DNA from: Lachnospiraceae bacterium AC2012
GTDB taxonomy: Bacteria > Bacillota > Clostridia > Lachnospirales > Lachnospiraceae
DNA: 64,000 nucleotides
Reading direction: 5' to 3'
NCBI GenBank assembly: GCA_000702525.1
Contig: JNIN01000001.1
Location: 1,178,001-1,242,000, forward strand
Shown: piece after piece, positions 44,618 to 53,858 of the stretch
Layout of the letters: every line of letters starts with the position of its first letter
How positions within the stretch are numbered: position 1 is the first letter of the stretch
Program-made: the position numbers and the translations under genes
The notes under the pieces: generated by a model
Told to the model about the DNA's origin: nothing
Databases searched by the model: none
The model's input: only the letters and a program-made list of their open reading frames with translations

Positions 44618-46369
44618 TTATATCGTATATCTACCATGATTATCTTCTTCCATCTCGATGGAATAATCCGCATAGTGCAGTGTAAAGGCAATATTGTAAT
44701 AAGGGTCTCCCTCATCCAGGTCGAACTGCCATCTCTCCTGGAAATGTTTAATCTCGCGTTCGAATCTTTCGCGCTTCTCATCCGTCTCCTCGAGACCTCT
44801 CGACTTCGACTCATAATGATGCAGTGTTGCAAATGGATTAAACAGGATATGATATCCTCGTGCACGAACTCTCATACAGAGATCGACATCATTCAATGCT
44901 ACGACCAATTCCTCATCAAATCCACCAATTTTTTCAAATACCTCTTTTCGCACCATGAGACAAGCTGCGGTACAAGCAGACATCTCTCGCACGACTCTCG
45001 TATATGGATAATACTGTGGATCTGTATACTCTTTACAAGTCAATTCGTTTGCTGCAAAGCCACCGATCTTATAAACAATACCCGCATGCTGAATCGTATC
45101 ATCTGCATAATACAGAAGTGCACCTGCTGCACCCACGCGATTCATCTGACAAGAGGATACCAATTCCGTAATCGTATTTGGACTGATAATCTCTGTATCA
45201 TTATTGAGTAAGAGAAGCATCTCACCCGTTGCAAACTTTGCACCGAAATTATTAATCGCAGAATAATTGAATCCCTGCTTCCATGTGACAATCTTCACCG
45301 TCACACCTTCACAAAGTTTTCCTACGCATTCCTGATCCGGGTCATATTCTGAACCTAGTAACGCACTATAATCACGGAAGGTCTTCTCTTCTTCACTGTT
45401 ATTTTCCACGATGATTACTTCCAGATGGTGATACTGATCAATCTGATACAGCGATTCCACACACTGGATTAAGTCATCGGTATGATCCTTGTTTGGGATA
45501 ATAACCGATACCAGTGGTTTCTCTTTCAATTCCGGAATCCAATGGAAGTACCCAGGCACATCCATCTTCTCGAGCTTTCCTAAGAGACCTCGCTTCTTTC
45601 GATGCGCTGTGATGATTTCCATCACCTTCTCTATCTCTTCTTCCGATTTCCTCCAATCCGATCTGCCCTCCGGCAAAACTTCAGGCTCTGAAACAAGTAC
45701 CGCCTCCATACGCTGCACATAATACGATGCATCACATGGTTTAACCGAAGTATTCATATACTTTTCATTCTCCATCGCACTGATCTTTTCTAAGAGGGTA
45801 AGTTTGAAATCCAACCAATCATAGGCCGATAACACTTCTAGCGTATCATCGAATTCCTCCGCCAATTCCTCTACCCGTGCTTTCTTTACCAGAAAAGTGG
45901 AACCGATATAATCATATCCATAGAGGTATTCCATAGAAAATCCCGGTTTGAATTTTGGATTCTGATACTTCTTTCCTTTCTTTGCATACTGATCTTCATC
46001 ATAATAGATGACATCGACAAATGATCTCATCTTGAGAAACATATAGGTCTCATAATAAAAACTAAAATGAAGTTTCACACCAGGTCTTGTAAACAGAATC
46101 CACCTCACGTCCTTAGGCAGGGATTGTAACATTTCTTTCAAGCTAACCTGCTCTGTTCCATCGATGATTTTCACCTTCGATGCAAAATCCTGCATGGCAT
46201 GTTCTACAGCTTCTTTCCAACTCTTTGGAAGCAGATGATCTTTACGCCACTTCGCATAGAAATCATTCTGCGTCATCTCATAGAGATGAAACTTCGACGC
46301 TGTCTTTTTCATCGTAAATTCGATTCCATAATCGAATAGATATTTCTTCAAATTCGCTAATTTACTCAA
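44618..46369 (-). CDS. Two-part GT2 glycosyltransferase
   Basis: Cytosolic glycosyltransferase of 583 aa. The C-terminal half is a complete GT-A fold: PLVSVIIPNKDHTDDLIQCV near residue 285, VIIVENNSEEEKTF, LLLLNNDTEIISP (DxD-type motif NDTE), and DEELVVALNDVDLCMRVRARG, typical of rhamnan or O-antigen GT2 enzymes. The N-terminal 270 residues include DVIYYDEDQYAKKG, resembling a decayed second GT-A domain. The start is TTG 46369 with AGGAG eight bases upstream; no better start exists. It lies last in the polysaccharide operon, 60 bases before the GH25 gene. Confidence 0.88.
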   Translation of the reverse strand: MSKLANLKKYLFDYGIEFTMKKTASKFHLYEMTQNDFYAKWRKDHLLPKSWKEAVEHAMQDFASKVKIIDGTEQVSLKEMLQSLPKDVRWILFTRPGVKLHFSFYYETYMFLKMRSFVDVIYYDEDQYAKKGKKYQNPKFKPGFSMEYLYGYDYIGSTFLVKKARVEELAEEFDDTLEVLSAYDWLDFKLTLLEKISAMENEKYMNTSVKPCDASYYVQRMEAVLVSEPEVLPEGRSDWRKSEEEIEKVMEIITAHRKKRGLLGKLEKMDVPGYFHWIPELKEKPLVSVIIPNKDHTDDLIQCVESLYQIDQYHHLEVIIVENNSEEEKTFRDYSALLGSEYDPDQECVGKLCEGVTVKIVTWKQGFNYSAINNFGAKFATGEMLLLLNNDTEIISPNTITELVSSCQMNRVGAAGALLYYADDTIQHAGIVYKIGGFAANELTCKEYTDPQYYPYTRVVREMSACTAACLMVRKEVFEKIGGFDEELVVALNDVDLCMRVRARGYHILFNPFATLHHYESKSRGLEETDEKRERFEREIKHFQERWQFDLDEGDPYYNIAFTLHYADYSIEMEEDNHGRYTI

Positions 46370-46407
46370 AGCAACTCCTTACCACTATTTTGTCATCTTC
46401 TCTTCTG

Positions 46408-48585
46408 CTACTCCGTAAGCTTCACAACGGAGATGGTCTGCTGTTCCATATCTTCCACCTGTAAATACAGCTTCACATCCCCATGGAGTTTCTCTGGAAG
46501 ATTCACATCGGCTTCAAATCCGGAGAACAAGATATAATTCTGATCTGCAAATTTTGCCGCCAAATCAAATCGCTCCCGTTTTCTGACCGGAATACGATAG
46601 GATACAAATTCATCTTCCGATGCAACGAGCACATCATAATGGATTTTCAGATTGTTCTTCTCATTCTTCTTAAATGCCCATCCATTGACAAACAATCGAT
46701 CACCGGAAAGAAACCATCGATCCACAGCCGACAGGTAATCCTGAGACACATCGCTAGATACTAACTGCTCATATTCCTGTTTTGATACCGTAGAAACCGG
46801 TGGGTGTTCTACTTCATCCACCTGAATCTGAAGCGGTGACCACTGGTGGAATACACCAGCTTCCGTATGGATTGCCACACCCACCAGGGTATCCGGATAC
46901 ATCAAATATTCTCTTGGGAATACACAGACAAATCCCAGGTTCGATGACTCCGTCTGGAAAATGGACTGTACATCCAATCGCTTCTCCTTCTTCACCGGGA
47001 TCTCCAGGAAATTCGGACCATAAGGAAGGAGTACATACATCGGTGCATTGTCATCCCAGTCAACATTTCCAGAACAGAGCCAGCCCTTCAGATAAACATT
47101 CTCATCAATTATTAGTTTATCGACGGATATCGGCATGTTCTGCTGTGTTCCCGGAAGCTGACTCAACCAACGAACTGCTCCCGTACGAATCTTGGTTTCG
47201 TCCACCTTGATTGCAAAATCCAAGCGATCCTGTACCAGATTGTCATTATAGAAGGGATCGTGCTCTCTAAGATTCTCATGCTTACTATAAAGTCTCTCCT
47301 GCTCCATAAGGAGTCTCTGCTTCTTCGCTTCTGACGCGTTATCCGTACCACGACTGATGGACTCGTAGTGGAATAACTGCACATCATTTCGAACAACATT
47401 GTAGTAGCCCTTTTCATAGAGATTCAAGCAAAAATCCACGTCGTTATAAGCAATGCGGAGGTCTTCATCTAATCCTCCTACTTCCTCATATTTCTGTCTT
47501 GTTACCGCAAGACAAGCCGCTGTTACAATCAAACTGTTATACGTGGCGATATTTCTACCGAAATACAGATCTCCCTCGTCTTCTTCCAGACTAAACGCAT
47601 GCGATGGACCAACTTCCAGATTCACTACACCAATATGCTGAATCTTCTTGGAATCCGGATAATAGAGTTTTACGCCAACAGCACCCGTATGCTCCTGCAG
47701 TGCTTGCTCGACCATAATCTCCAGCCAATCCGCCTGCGAAATCAGGATATCATCATTCAAAAGAATGACCACATCACCCGTCGACTTCGCCACACCATCA
47801 TTACACATCTTCGAGAAATTAAATTCCATCGGCTGATAGAGATATTCCGCTCCCATCTCCTTGAGATACTGAGATATCCACTGACGATTCTCCTCGTTAC
47901 TTCCGTTATCCACAACGATGATTTCATAATTCGGATAAGTGGATAAATGCACAATCGAATCCACGCACTGTTTTAAAATCTTTGGATTATCCTTGGAAGG
48001 AATCACAATACTTGCTTTTGGATAGGTTCCATCTGCTTTTTTTGGTAATTCATAACGAGGGCAGGTGTATTTGCAGACATCATTCGAAACTCTCTCATGA
48101 TAGAAAATCTCTGGCACATGCACAATCTCCTCGCGCCCTGCCTGCGTCTCTTCCAGATAGATTGCTGTCAGTTCATACTGCGACTTCGTAGCAATCGTAT
48201 CCTCGAACTTCTCTACTACCGCTAATAATTTCTCACGGTTATAGATAGAAGCATGTCCCATGTAGAAGAAACTACGAAATGTATCCGGTGACCAATCCGG
48301 TTTAAAGAACGGATGACATCGCTTTCCATCTCGCACTTCATCACTATCACCATAGATGAAAATGGCATCCTCGATTTCCAAAGCCGCTTTATATGCCGCA
48401 TCAGAAACAAGCGATTCCTCCTCGCAAAACATCACATACTTCTTATCCGAATTCGATAATATCGTCTTCAGACTTGATGCATCATATCTTATAATCTCGA
48501 GCGCATCATCGCTACAAGATTTTTCACTCTCATGTTCTCTGATCCATTCTCTATAGATTGGATCATCGGTTGTCATCATTCCCAT
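46408..48585 (-). CDS. Multidomain GT2 glycosyltransferase
   Basis: Cytosolic enzyme of 725 aa with three parts. Residues 1-170 resemble a partial GT-A domain (KKYVMFCEEESLVSD, FIYGDSDEV). Residues about 185-420 are a full GT2 domain: PKASIVIPSKDNPKILKQCV, IIVVDNGSNEENRQ, VVILLNDDILIS and IAYNDVDFCLNLYEKG. Residues about 470-725 are two beta-rich segments with WLCSGNVDWDDN and GWAFKKNEKNN, like the beta-sandwich tails of other surface GTs. The ATG follows the upstream stop codon directly (TAA-ATG) with GGAG nine bases before, so it is coupled to the kinase-like gene. Sugar specificity is unknown. Confidence 0.85.
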   Translation of the reverse strand: MGMMTTDDPIYREWIREHESEKSCSDDALEIIRYDASSLKTILSNSDKKYVMFCEEESLVSDAAYKAALEIEDAIFIYGDSDEVRDGKRCHPFFKPDWSPDTFRSFFYMGHASIYNREKLLAVVEKFEDTIATKSQYELTAIYLEETQAGREEIVHVPEIFYHERVSNDVCKYTCPRYELPKKADGTYPKASIVIPSKDNPKILKQCVDSIVHLSTYPNYEIIVVDNGSNEENRQWISQYLKEMGAEYLYQPMEFNFSKMCNDGVAKSTGDVVILLNDDILISQADWLEIMVEQALQEHTGAVGVKLYYPDSKKIQHIGVVNLEVGPSHAFSLEEDEGDLYFGRNIATYNSLIVTAACLAVTRQKYEEVGGLDEDLRIAYNDVDFCLNLYEKGYYNVVRNDVQLFHYESISRGTDNASEAKKQRLLMEQERLYSKHENLREHDPFYNDNLVQDRLDFAIKVDETKIRTGAVRWLSQLPGTQQNMPISVDKLIIDENVYLKGWLCSGNVDWDDNAPMYVLLPYGPNFLEIPVKKEKRLDVQSIFQTESSNLGFVCVFPREYLMYPDTLVGVAIHTEAGVFHQWSPLQIQVDEVEHPPVSTVSKQEYEQLVSSDVSQDYLSAVDRWFLSGDRLFVNGWAFKKNEKNNLKIHYDVLVASEDEFVSYRIPVRKRERFDLAAKFADQNYILFSGFEADVNLPEKLHGDVKLYLQVEDMEQQTISVVKLTE

Positions 48586-49908
48586 TTATCTTCTCCGTTT
48601 CATCTTCTGTATCAATCGATACCACTTCGATGACTTAATCTCTTCTAACTCATTCTCCAAATTCGAGATTCTACTCTGCAAAGCAAAATATACATCTCGA
48701 TTCGTCTTCTCTAATGCCTTTCTTTCGTTTATCATCTGCGCAGCATCTGCTCGTGCCTCGATTGTCTCATGCATCTCATAGAGATAAATCGAAAATGTAA
48801 GTTCCGAAGCAGATTCTACATCGCATTCTAAAGTCAAAAATCCCTGTAGATTCAGATGCATTCGATCATTTACCGGAATTCCACTCAGTCGGTACTTCAC
48901 CGGGCGCTGCTCCTCATCCACAAGCCTTGCTACATAGCCAAAACCAAAAATGGAACTGACGTAAAACTTCACACGCTTTGCACCTTCCGGTATCGAAATG
49001 GTACCGGAAACGCAATTATTGCCAAGTTTTGCATGACTGATATAAGCGATACCGCCAGCCTCTTCATCATAGCCATCGCCATAATCTGCATAGACAACGG
49101 TATTCTCTACGTCCTCATTAATCTTACGATATTCCAAAATCTCCAAAAGATTCACATGCTTTCCAGGAAGCATCTTATGACTCTCACGAAATGGAATCTT
49201 GCCATTCAGGATATATTCGTTCTGGAAATGATTCTCCCACGTACGGAATTCATGCTCTTCCCTCTCGGACACTTCTAAGAATTCCATCAATTCTTCCCAG
49301 GTTGCCAGCGTATGCCCCTGGCACTCGTTATACCAGAAAAGAATCGAACGGAATCGTAAATACTTCACCGGAACCGGACAGAGGAACGTCCATTCATAAT
49401 CGATGACCGTCCACTTCTGATTCTCTTCACTAATAATGATATTCGATGGAATCATATCGATATCAGCAACTTCTACCGCCGGTTCTCCCGTCCATCGATC
49501 GGATGCTTCTCCAAACACTTCCTGGAAATGTTTCGTCACCTGGAATTTCGCTGGTTGCGCCTGATATGTCACCACCGCTAAATAGGATTCCAAAAGTCGG
49601 AATAATTCTGCTTTCTCACCCTTTGTAATCGCTTCCTTTAACACACGATGATAGGTCTCGCCCTTGATAAATGGGAATTCCACACCATCTTTGATTCTCT
49701 TACAAGGAAGGATTTCCACCTGTTCTAATCCGGAAAAACGTTCTGTCAGAGCATCATAGAGCTTCACCATATAATCCATATAGCTCTCACCCTCCGGATG
49801 GAGATTATGCTTTCTTACCACACGGTTCTCTCCATCCTCCAGAATCTCTGTACGAATCGCAAATTCTTCTCTTCGATCGTCCGAAAATTTATTGTACATA
49901 CTCTTCAT
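48586..49908 (-). CDS. Kinase-like (APH/choline-kinase fold) protein of the polysaccharide locus
   Basis: Cytosolic protein of 440 aa. The first 250 residues fit a small-molecule kinase fold: an N-lobe with RVVRKHNLHPEGESY, then the catalytic loop DIDMIPSNIIISEENQ and VIDYEWTFLCPV, corresponding to the HxDxxxxN and DxE motifs of aminoglycoside or choline kinases (the His is replaced here by Asp-Ile). Residues 250-400 form a beta-rich region; the C-terminus is a coiled coil (ISNLENELEEIKSSKWYRL) ending in basic residues, seen on many polysaccharide glycosyltransferases. It could phosphorylate a sugar or chain end. The substrate is not known. Confidence 0.7.
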   Translation of the reverse strand: MKSMYNKFSDDRREEFAIRTEILEDGENRVVRKHNLHPEGESYMDYMVKLYDALTERFSGLEQVEILPCKRIKDGVEFPFIKGETYHRVLKEAITKGEKAELFRLLESYLAVVTYQAQPAKFQVTKHFQEVFGEASDRWTGEPAVEVADIDMIPSNIIISEENQKWTVIDYEWTFLCPVPVKYLRFRSILFWYNECQGHTLATWEELMEFLEVSEREEHEFRTWENHFQNEYILNGKIPFRESHKMLPGKHVNLLEILEYRKINEDVENTVVYADYGDGYDEEAGGIAYISHAKLGNNCVSGTISIPEGAKRVKFYVSSIFGFGYVARLVDEEQRPVKYRLSGIPVNDRMHLNLQGFLTLECDVESASELTFSIYLYEMHETIEARADAAQMINERKALEKTNRDVYFALQSRISNLENELEEIKSSKWYRLIQKMKRRR

Positions 49909-49923
49909 ATCATAAACCTCGCA

Positions 49924-50592
49924 CTACTTATGCAGCATCACCATATAGGAATTGGAGAAAAATGGAAACATCCCCTGACTGATGATTGTGTCAAAAGCTT
50001 TCGTCTCATCAAATAATTCCATATGTGTGACACCCATATAATAGTTATTGATATTCAATTCACCCTTATGTGGCAAATAGCTGTCACTATAGATTGCCAT
50101 CGGATACGTCGTATTCGGATATGGATAATAGAATTCCTCATATGCCAAACCGGCATCCTGAATCATCTGCTCCAATTCCTTTTTGGTAAATTCATACTTT
50201 GAAATCTCTGTTGTCTCCCCTTGAAGACTTGCAAAGAATGACGTTTCCCCGTCGTTTTCATTGCCCTGACTCATGCCTGCCCAATAACGCATACCGAGCG
50301 GATTGTCACAAGTAATGATGATTCTACCCCCGTCACGTAACTTATTTTTACATGACAAGAGGACCTCTGTGCTTCCACAGAGATCCCCTGAATGCTTAAG
50401 AACATTCGTAAGAAGAATCACATCGAATTTTTCCTCACAATGATTAAGATACATTTCTATCGAATCAACACACGTCAAATCTCCAACGTGCTTTCTGATC
50501 TCTTTTGCGATATTCCAGGATTCTGAGCCCTGCATTAATACTGCATCCTCACTCTTCCAAGGAATCCAACGAACCAGATTCTCTCTACTCAT
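49924..50592 (-). CDS. SAM-dependent methyltransferase-like protein
   Basis: Cytosolic protein of 222 aa with a class I methyltransferase outline: DLTCVDSIEMYLNHC (Asp at the end of strand 2), FDVILLTNVLKHSGDLCGST (motif IV-like) and LLSCKNKLRDGGRIIITCDNPLG. The glycine-rich motif I is poor (VLMQGSESWNIAKEI), so binding of SAM is not certain. Length is normal for a single-domain enzyme. GGGAG precedes ATG 50592. Sitting between a GT2 and a kinase-like gene, it may methylate a sugar, possibly as a chain-ending step with the kinase-like protein, as known for some ABC-exported O antigens. That is inference. Confidence 0.65.
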   Translation of the reverse strand: MSRENLVRWIPWKSEDAVLMQGSESWNIAKEIRKHVGDLTCVDSIEMYLNHCEEKFDVILLTNVLKHSGDLCGSTEVLLSCKNKLRDGGRIIITCDNPLGMRYWAGMSQGNENDGETSFFASLQGETTEISKYEFTKKELEQMIQDAGLAYEEFYYPYPNTTYPMAIYSDSYLPHKGELNINNYYMGVTHMELFDETKAFDTIISQGMFPFFSNSYMVMLHK

Positions 50593-50603
50593 ATCGTTCT
50601 CCC

Positions 50604-52457
50604 TTAAACCTCGTAGTCAAAAGATCCATCTTTCTTAAGATTTGGATTGTAATATGGGTCACCCGCTTCTAATACGCTCTTCCATTTCTTGCCCATATAA
50701 TCTCGATCTGCTGCCAATGTTTCCTCCAGATGATTCATCAACTGAACCACATACACTTCATTGACAACTTCACGACCTGTCGCAGTTACTCTGATACAGA
50801 AGTCGATTCCGATATAATGCGCATCAGATAACTTCGCATCGAAGCCACCGACTTCCTCAAATACAGACTTCTTTATCATCATTCCATAAATAGAAGCTGC
50901 TGACAAGTTATGTACATAATAATTTCTTCCGATATAGCCACCCTGGTTGAAGTGTACTCCTCTATAAATTGGAAGACCAATCTGATCCTCCCCGAGTCCG
51001 AGGATATAACCATTCTCTACCAGTGTCATATCATTTTTCATAAGTCTTGATGCTGTCACACCAATCTCATCCTGCATCTCGTACTGCACCATCATCTTCT
51101 GCCAATCAGAAGTAGTGATTACCGAAGATTCGTGAAGGAAATAATGATATTCCCTATCGCTTTCACGAACCACACGATTCAGAAGCTCTGCCAAAGTCTC
51201 CTCATCCTTCTTGGAAACCACGCTCGCTCCCACTGCTTCCACTATTTCAGATGCACTACCCGTACCACCGCCCGTTAAATCTGCAATGACAACTTGATAG
51301 TTCTTAGACTTCGAACGTTTCTCTAAACTGCAAAGAAGTGTAGAGAGAGCTGTCTCATCACCACGATAAATCACATCAACCTGCACATCCGGAATGGATT
51401 CTAACTGATAGTCCAGTCGATAATGTGTCGCACAGATCGTAACAGAATGCACTTCTGCATCACGTCCTGCACGTTCTTCAAAGTCCTGCACTGCTCTACG
51501 TCCTGCGGTAATCGCATAAGGCTTCGCCGAGATATCTGATGCTACGGACAATGGATGAATTCTCCAGAAATAAAGAATCTTCGGTACATGTACCACTTTC
51601 TTCGCAGCGGCTGTCAGACGAAGAATCATATCATGATCCTGGGATCCATCATAATTATCATCATAGAGTCCATTCGACTCTAAGAGATTCAGATTAAAAA
51701 TCAATAAATGCGTAATATAATTAACACCCTTCAGATTCTGCGGAGCAAAATCCGGCTTGAAATGCAGCGTCTCGATATATTCCAAACCTCTTGTATCAAA
51801 TGTCATCTCATCCGTATAGATGAGGTCTGCTCCCTCATCCTCAATCGCTCTTGCCGCATAATAAAGTGCGGATGGATGAAGCATATCATCATGATCATAG
51901 AGTGCAACATATTCACCCGTTGCCATCTTGATACATTCATTCGTATTTCCTGAAATCCCTTCATTGGATTTCAATCTCTCGTATTTCACACGACTGTCTC
52001 TAGCCATGTATTCCCGACAGATCTCCTCCACAAAGCCATGCGCTTCATCAGAACCATCGGCCAAACAGAGTTCCCAATTCTGGTATGTCTGCCAGATACA
52101 AGAGTCAATCATATCGCGAAGGAAGTTTTCTGCAGTGTTATAGAGCGGAACAATAATACTAATCTTCACATTCTTTTGGAATGGATAATTCTTCTGTTCT
52201 TCTCTCTCTGCATCTGTTGGCATCAAAGTCTTCAGCGTCTCTCGTCCTCTGGCAGCACGTTCGATATCCGCTCTACGATTACGAGGCGCATAGACAACGC
52301 TCTTTACCAGATTCTTCAGCTTCTGCTTCTTAGAAACCGCCATATTTGGCTGTGTCTTAGGCATCACCCAGTCATTGGAATAATATCCAATTTCCTTCAC
52401 TGCCTTTTCTGACTTCTTCATCCACTTTTCTACTTCTTCAGAGTATGTTATAGGCAT
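50604..52457 (-). CDS. Two-domain GT2 glycosyltransferase
   Basis: Cytosolic glycosyltransferase of 617 aa; ATG 52457 has AGGTGG eight bases upstream and follows the wzt stop by one base. A complete GT-A domain starts at about residue 95: VKISIIVPLYNTAENFLRDM, LCLADGSDEAHGF, YVALYDHDDMLHPSALYYA (DHDD metal motif). A second, shorter GT-A-like domain covers residues 350-600 (VDVIYRGDETALSTLLCSL, VVIADLTGGG, KKSVFEEVGGFDAKLSDAHY). Such tandem enzymes often make alternating linkages in a repeat unit. It lies directly downstream of the exporter genes. Confidence 0.87.
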   Translation of the reverse strand: MPITYSEEVEKWMKKSEKAVKEIGYYSNDWVMPKTQPNMAVSKKQKLKNLVKSVVYAPRNRRADIERAARGRETLKTLMPTDAEREEQKNYPFQKNVKISIIVPLYNTAENFLRDMIDSCIWQTYQNWELCLADGSDEAHGFVEEICREYMARDSRVKYERLKSNEGISGNTNECIKMATGEYVALYDHDDMLHPSALYYAARAIEDEGADLIYTDEMTFDTRGLEYIETLHFKPDFAPQNLKGVNYITHLLIFNLNLLESNGLYDDNYDGSQDHDMILRLTAAAKKVVHVPKILYFWRIHPLSVASDISAKPYAITAGRRAVQDFEERAGRDAEVHSVTICATHYRLDYQLESIPDVQVDVIYRGDETALSTLLCSLEKRSKSKNYQVVIADLTGGGTGSASEIVEAVGASVVSKKDEETLAELLNRVVRESDREYHYFLHESSVITTSDWQKMMVQYEMQDEIGVTASRLMKNDMTLVENGYILGLGEDQIGLPIYRGVHFNQGGYIGRNYYVHNLSAASIYGMMIKKSVFEEVGGFDAKLSDAHYIGIDFCIRVTATGREVVNEVYVVQLMNHLEETLAADRDYMGKKWKSVLEAGDPYYNPNLKKDGSFDYEV

Positions 52458-52458
52458 A

Positions 52459-53832
52459 TTAATCCACCTTTTCAATCTTCGTTACCGAGTTCATGTCATA
52501 AAAACCAGTTGTATTCTTGTCAGAAATAACCGTTACGGATGCCATATCATAACATCTATGATGTGCCACCAGGTTACCATCCTCGTAACTTGTACAACTC
52601 ATAGAGAGCAGATATTCTCCACCCTGGAGATTCATCTCCTGCTCGAAGGATGCCACATAAGTCTCACCGGCTTTTGCCTCATCTACATATACCTTCTCAT
52701 ACATGGTATTGGTTCCTGTAACGTCGACACCACGTACTGTCTTAAAGGTAAAAGTAAAAATTGGATCCTTCACCGTTGTATTGAAATAAAGCTTTGACTT
52801 CAATGTAAATTTCGTACCCTTGATAATGGAATTTGACAATCTGCCATCTTCATCGATAATGGCGAAATCCACCATCACTGCCTTCTTATCGCCATATTCA
52901 TTCACATCCGGATTGATCGTGAAGTGGCTCTTCCAACTTGCAGGATCATCGGCGCCATCCAAAATAGATACACGTCCCTTGGCATCTTCTGTCGTAGCAC
53001 CACTGACAGATGCAAAATCTACATCATTTGCTTTGGCACCTTCGCCAAGCTGATAATCCACCGCTGCACGGTCTTCATCGGAACCCGTAAGAATCTTCTT
53101 ATAGAGGTCAATCATCTCCTTTGGAGTTCCCTCTGCCATCTTCTCACCCTTGTTCATCAGGATCACTCGGTCACAATACTTGGAAATGGAACCGAGGTCA
53201 TGACTTACAAAGAGGATGGTCTTACCCTTACGCTTAAATTCATCAAACTTCTTATAACACTTTGCCTGGAAGAATACATCACCTACGGAAAGTGCTTCAT
53301 CGACTACTAAAATCTCTGGGTCGATATTGATTGCCACGGCAAACGCAAGACGGACAAACATACCACTGGAGTATGTCTTTACCGGCTGATTTACGAAATC
53401 ACCAATATCTGCGAACTTCAGAATCTCCGGTAATTTCTGATCAATCTCTTCTCTGGTATAGCCCATCATCGTACCATTCAGGTAAACATTTTCAATACCT
53501 GTATATTCACCATTAAATCCGGCACCAAGCTCGAGAAGTGCAGAGATACGACCCGCGATTTCCAAATCACCGTCTGTTGGATTCAATACCCCTGTAATAA
53601 TCTTTAAGATAGTAGACTTACCGGCACCATTCGTACCGATAATACCAACTGTCTCACCACGTTTTACATCAAAGTTCACATTTCTAAGTGCATAATGCTC
53701 ATGGTAGAGCTTCTTTTTTGAGAAACCAAGCGCTTCTTTTAAACGATCTGTGTTCTTGTCATAAAGCTTATACATCTTGGAGACGTCACGAACACGAATC
53801 GCATATTCTTCTTTCTTATTTTCGTTACTCAT
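52459..53832 (-). CDS. wzt: Polysaccharide ABC exporter ATP-binding protein with C-terminal binding domain
   Basis: ATPase (457 aa) that drives export of a finished polysaccharide through the partner permease. Residues 1-245 are the nucleotide-binding domain: Walker A GIIGTNGAGKSTILK, LLELGAGFNGEYTGIENVYL (typical of Wzt/TagH), signature TYSSGMFVRLAFAVAI, Walker B EILVVDEALSVGD and H-loop FVSHDLGSIS. Residues 300-457 form a beta-sandwich like the Wzt C-terminal domain that recognises the chain-end modification in O-antigen exporters (VDFAIIDEDGRLSNSIIKG, FEQEMNLQGGEYLLSMS). Its presence implies that the polymer carries a terminal tag, which fits the kinase-like and methyltransferase genes next door. 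Confidence 0.92.
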   Translation of the reverse strand: MSNENKKEEYAIRVRDVSKMYKLYDKNTDRLKEALGFSKKKLYHEHYALRNVNFDVKRGETVGIIGTNGAGKSTILKIITGVLNPTDGDLEIAGRISALLELGAGFNGEYTGIENVYLNGTMMGYTREEIDQKLPEILKFADIGDFVNQPVKTYSSGMFVRLAFAVAINIDPEILVVDEALSVGDVFFQAKCYKKFDEFKRKGKTILFVSHDLGSISKYCDRVILMNKGEKMAEGTPKEMIDLYKKILTGSDEDRAAVDYQLGEGAKANDVDFASVSGATTEDAKGRVSILDGADDPASWKSHFTINPDVNEYGDKKAVMVDFAIIDEDGRLSNSIIKGTKFTLKSKLYFNTTVKDPIFTFTFKTVRGVDVTGTNTMYEKVYVDEAKAGETYVASFEQEMNLQGGEYLLSMSCTSYEDGNLVAHHRCYDMASVTVISDKNTTGFYDMNSVTKIEKVD

Positions 53833-53858
53833 ATCTATTTCCTCGTCGTAATTCCTTC

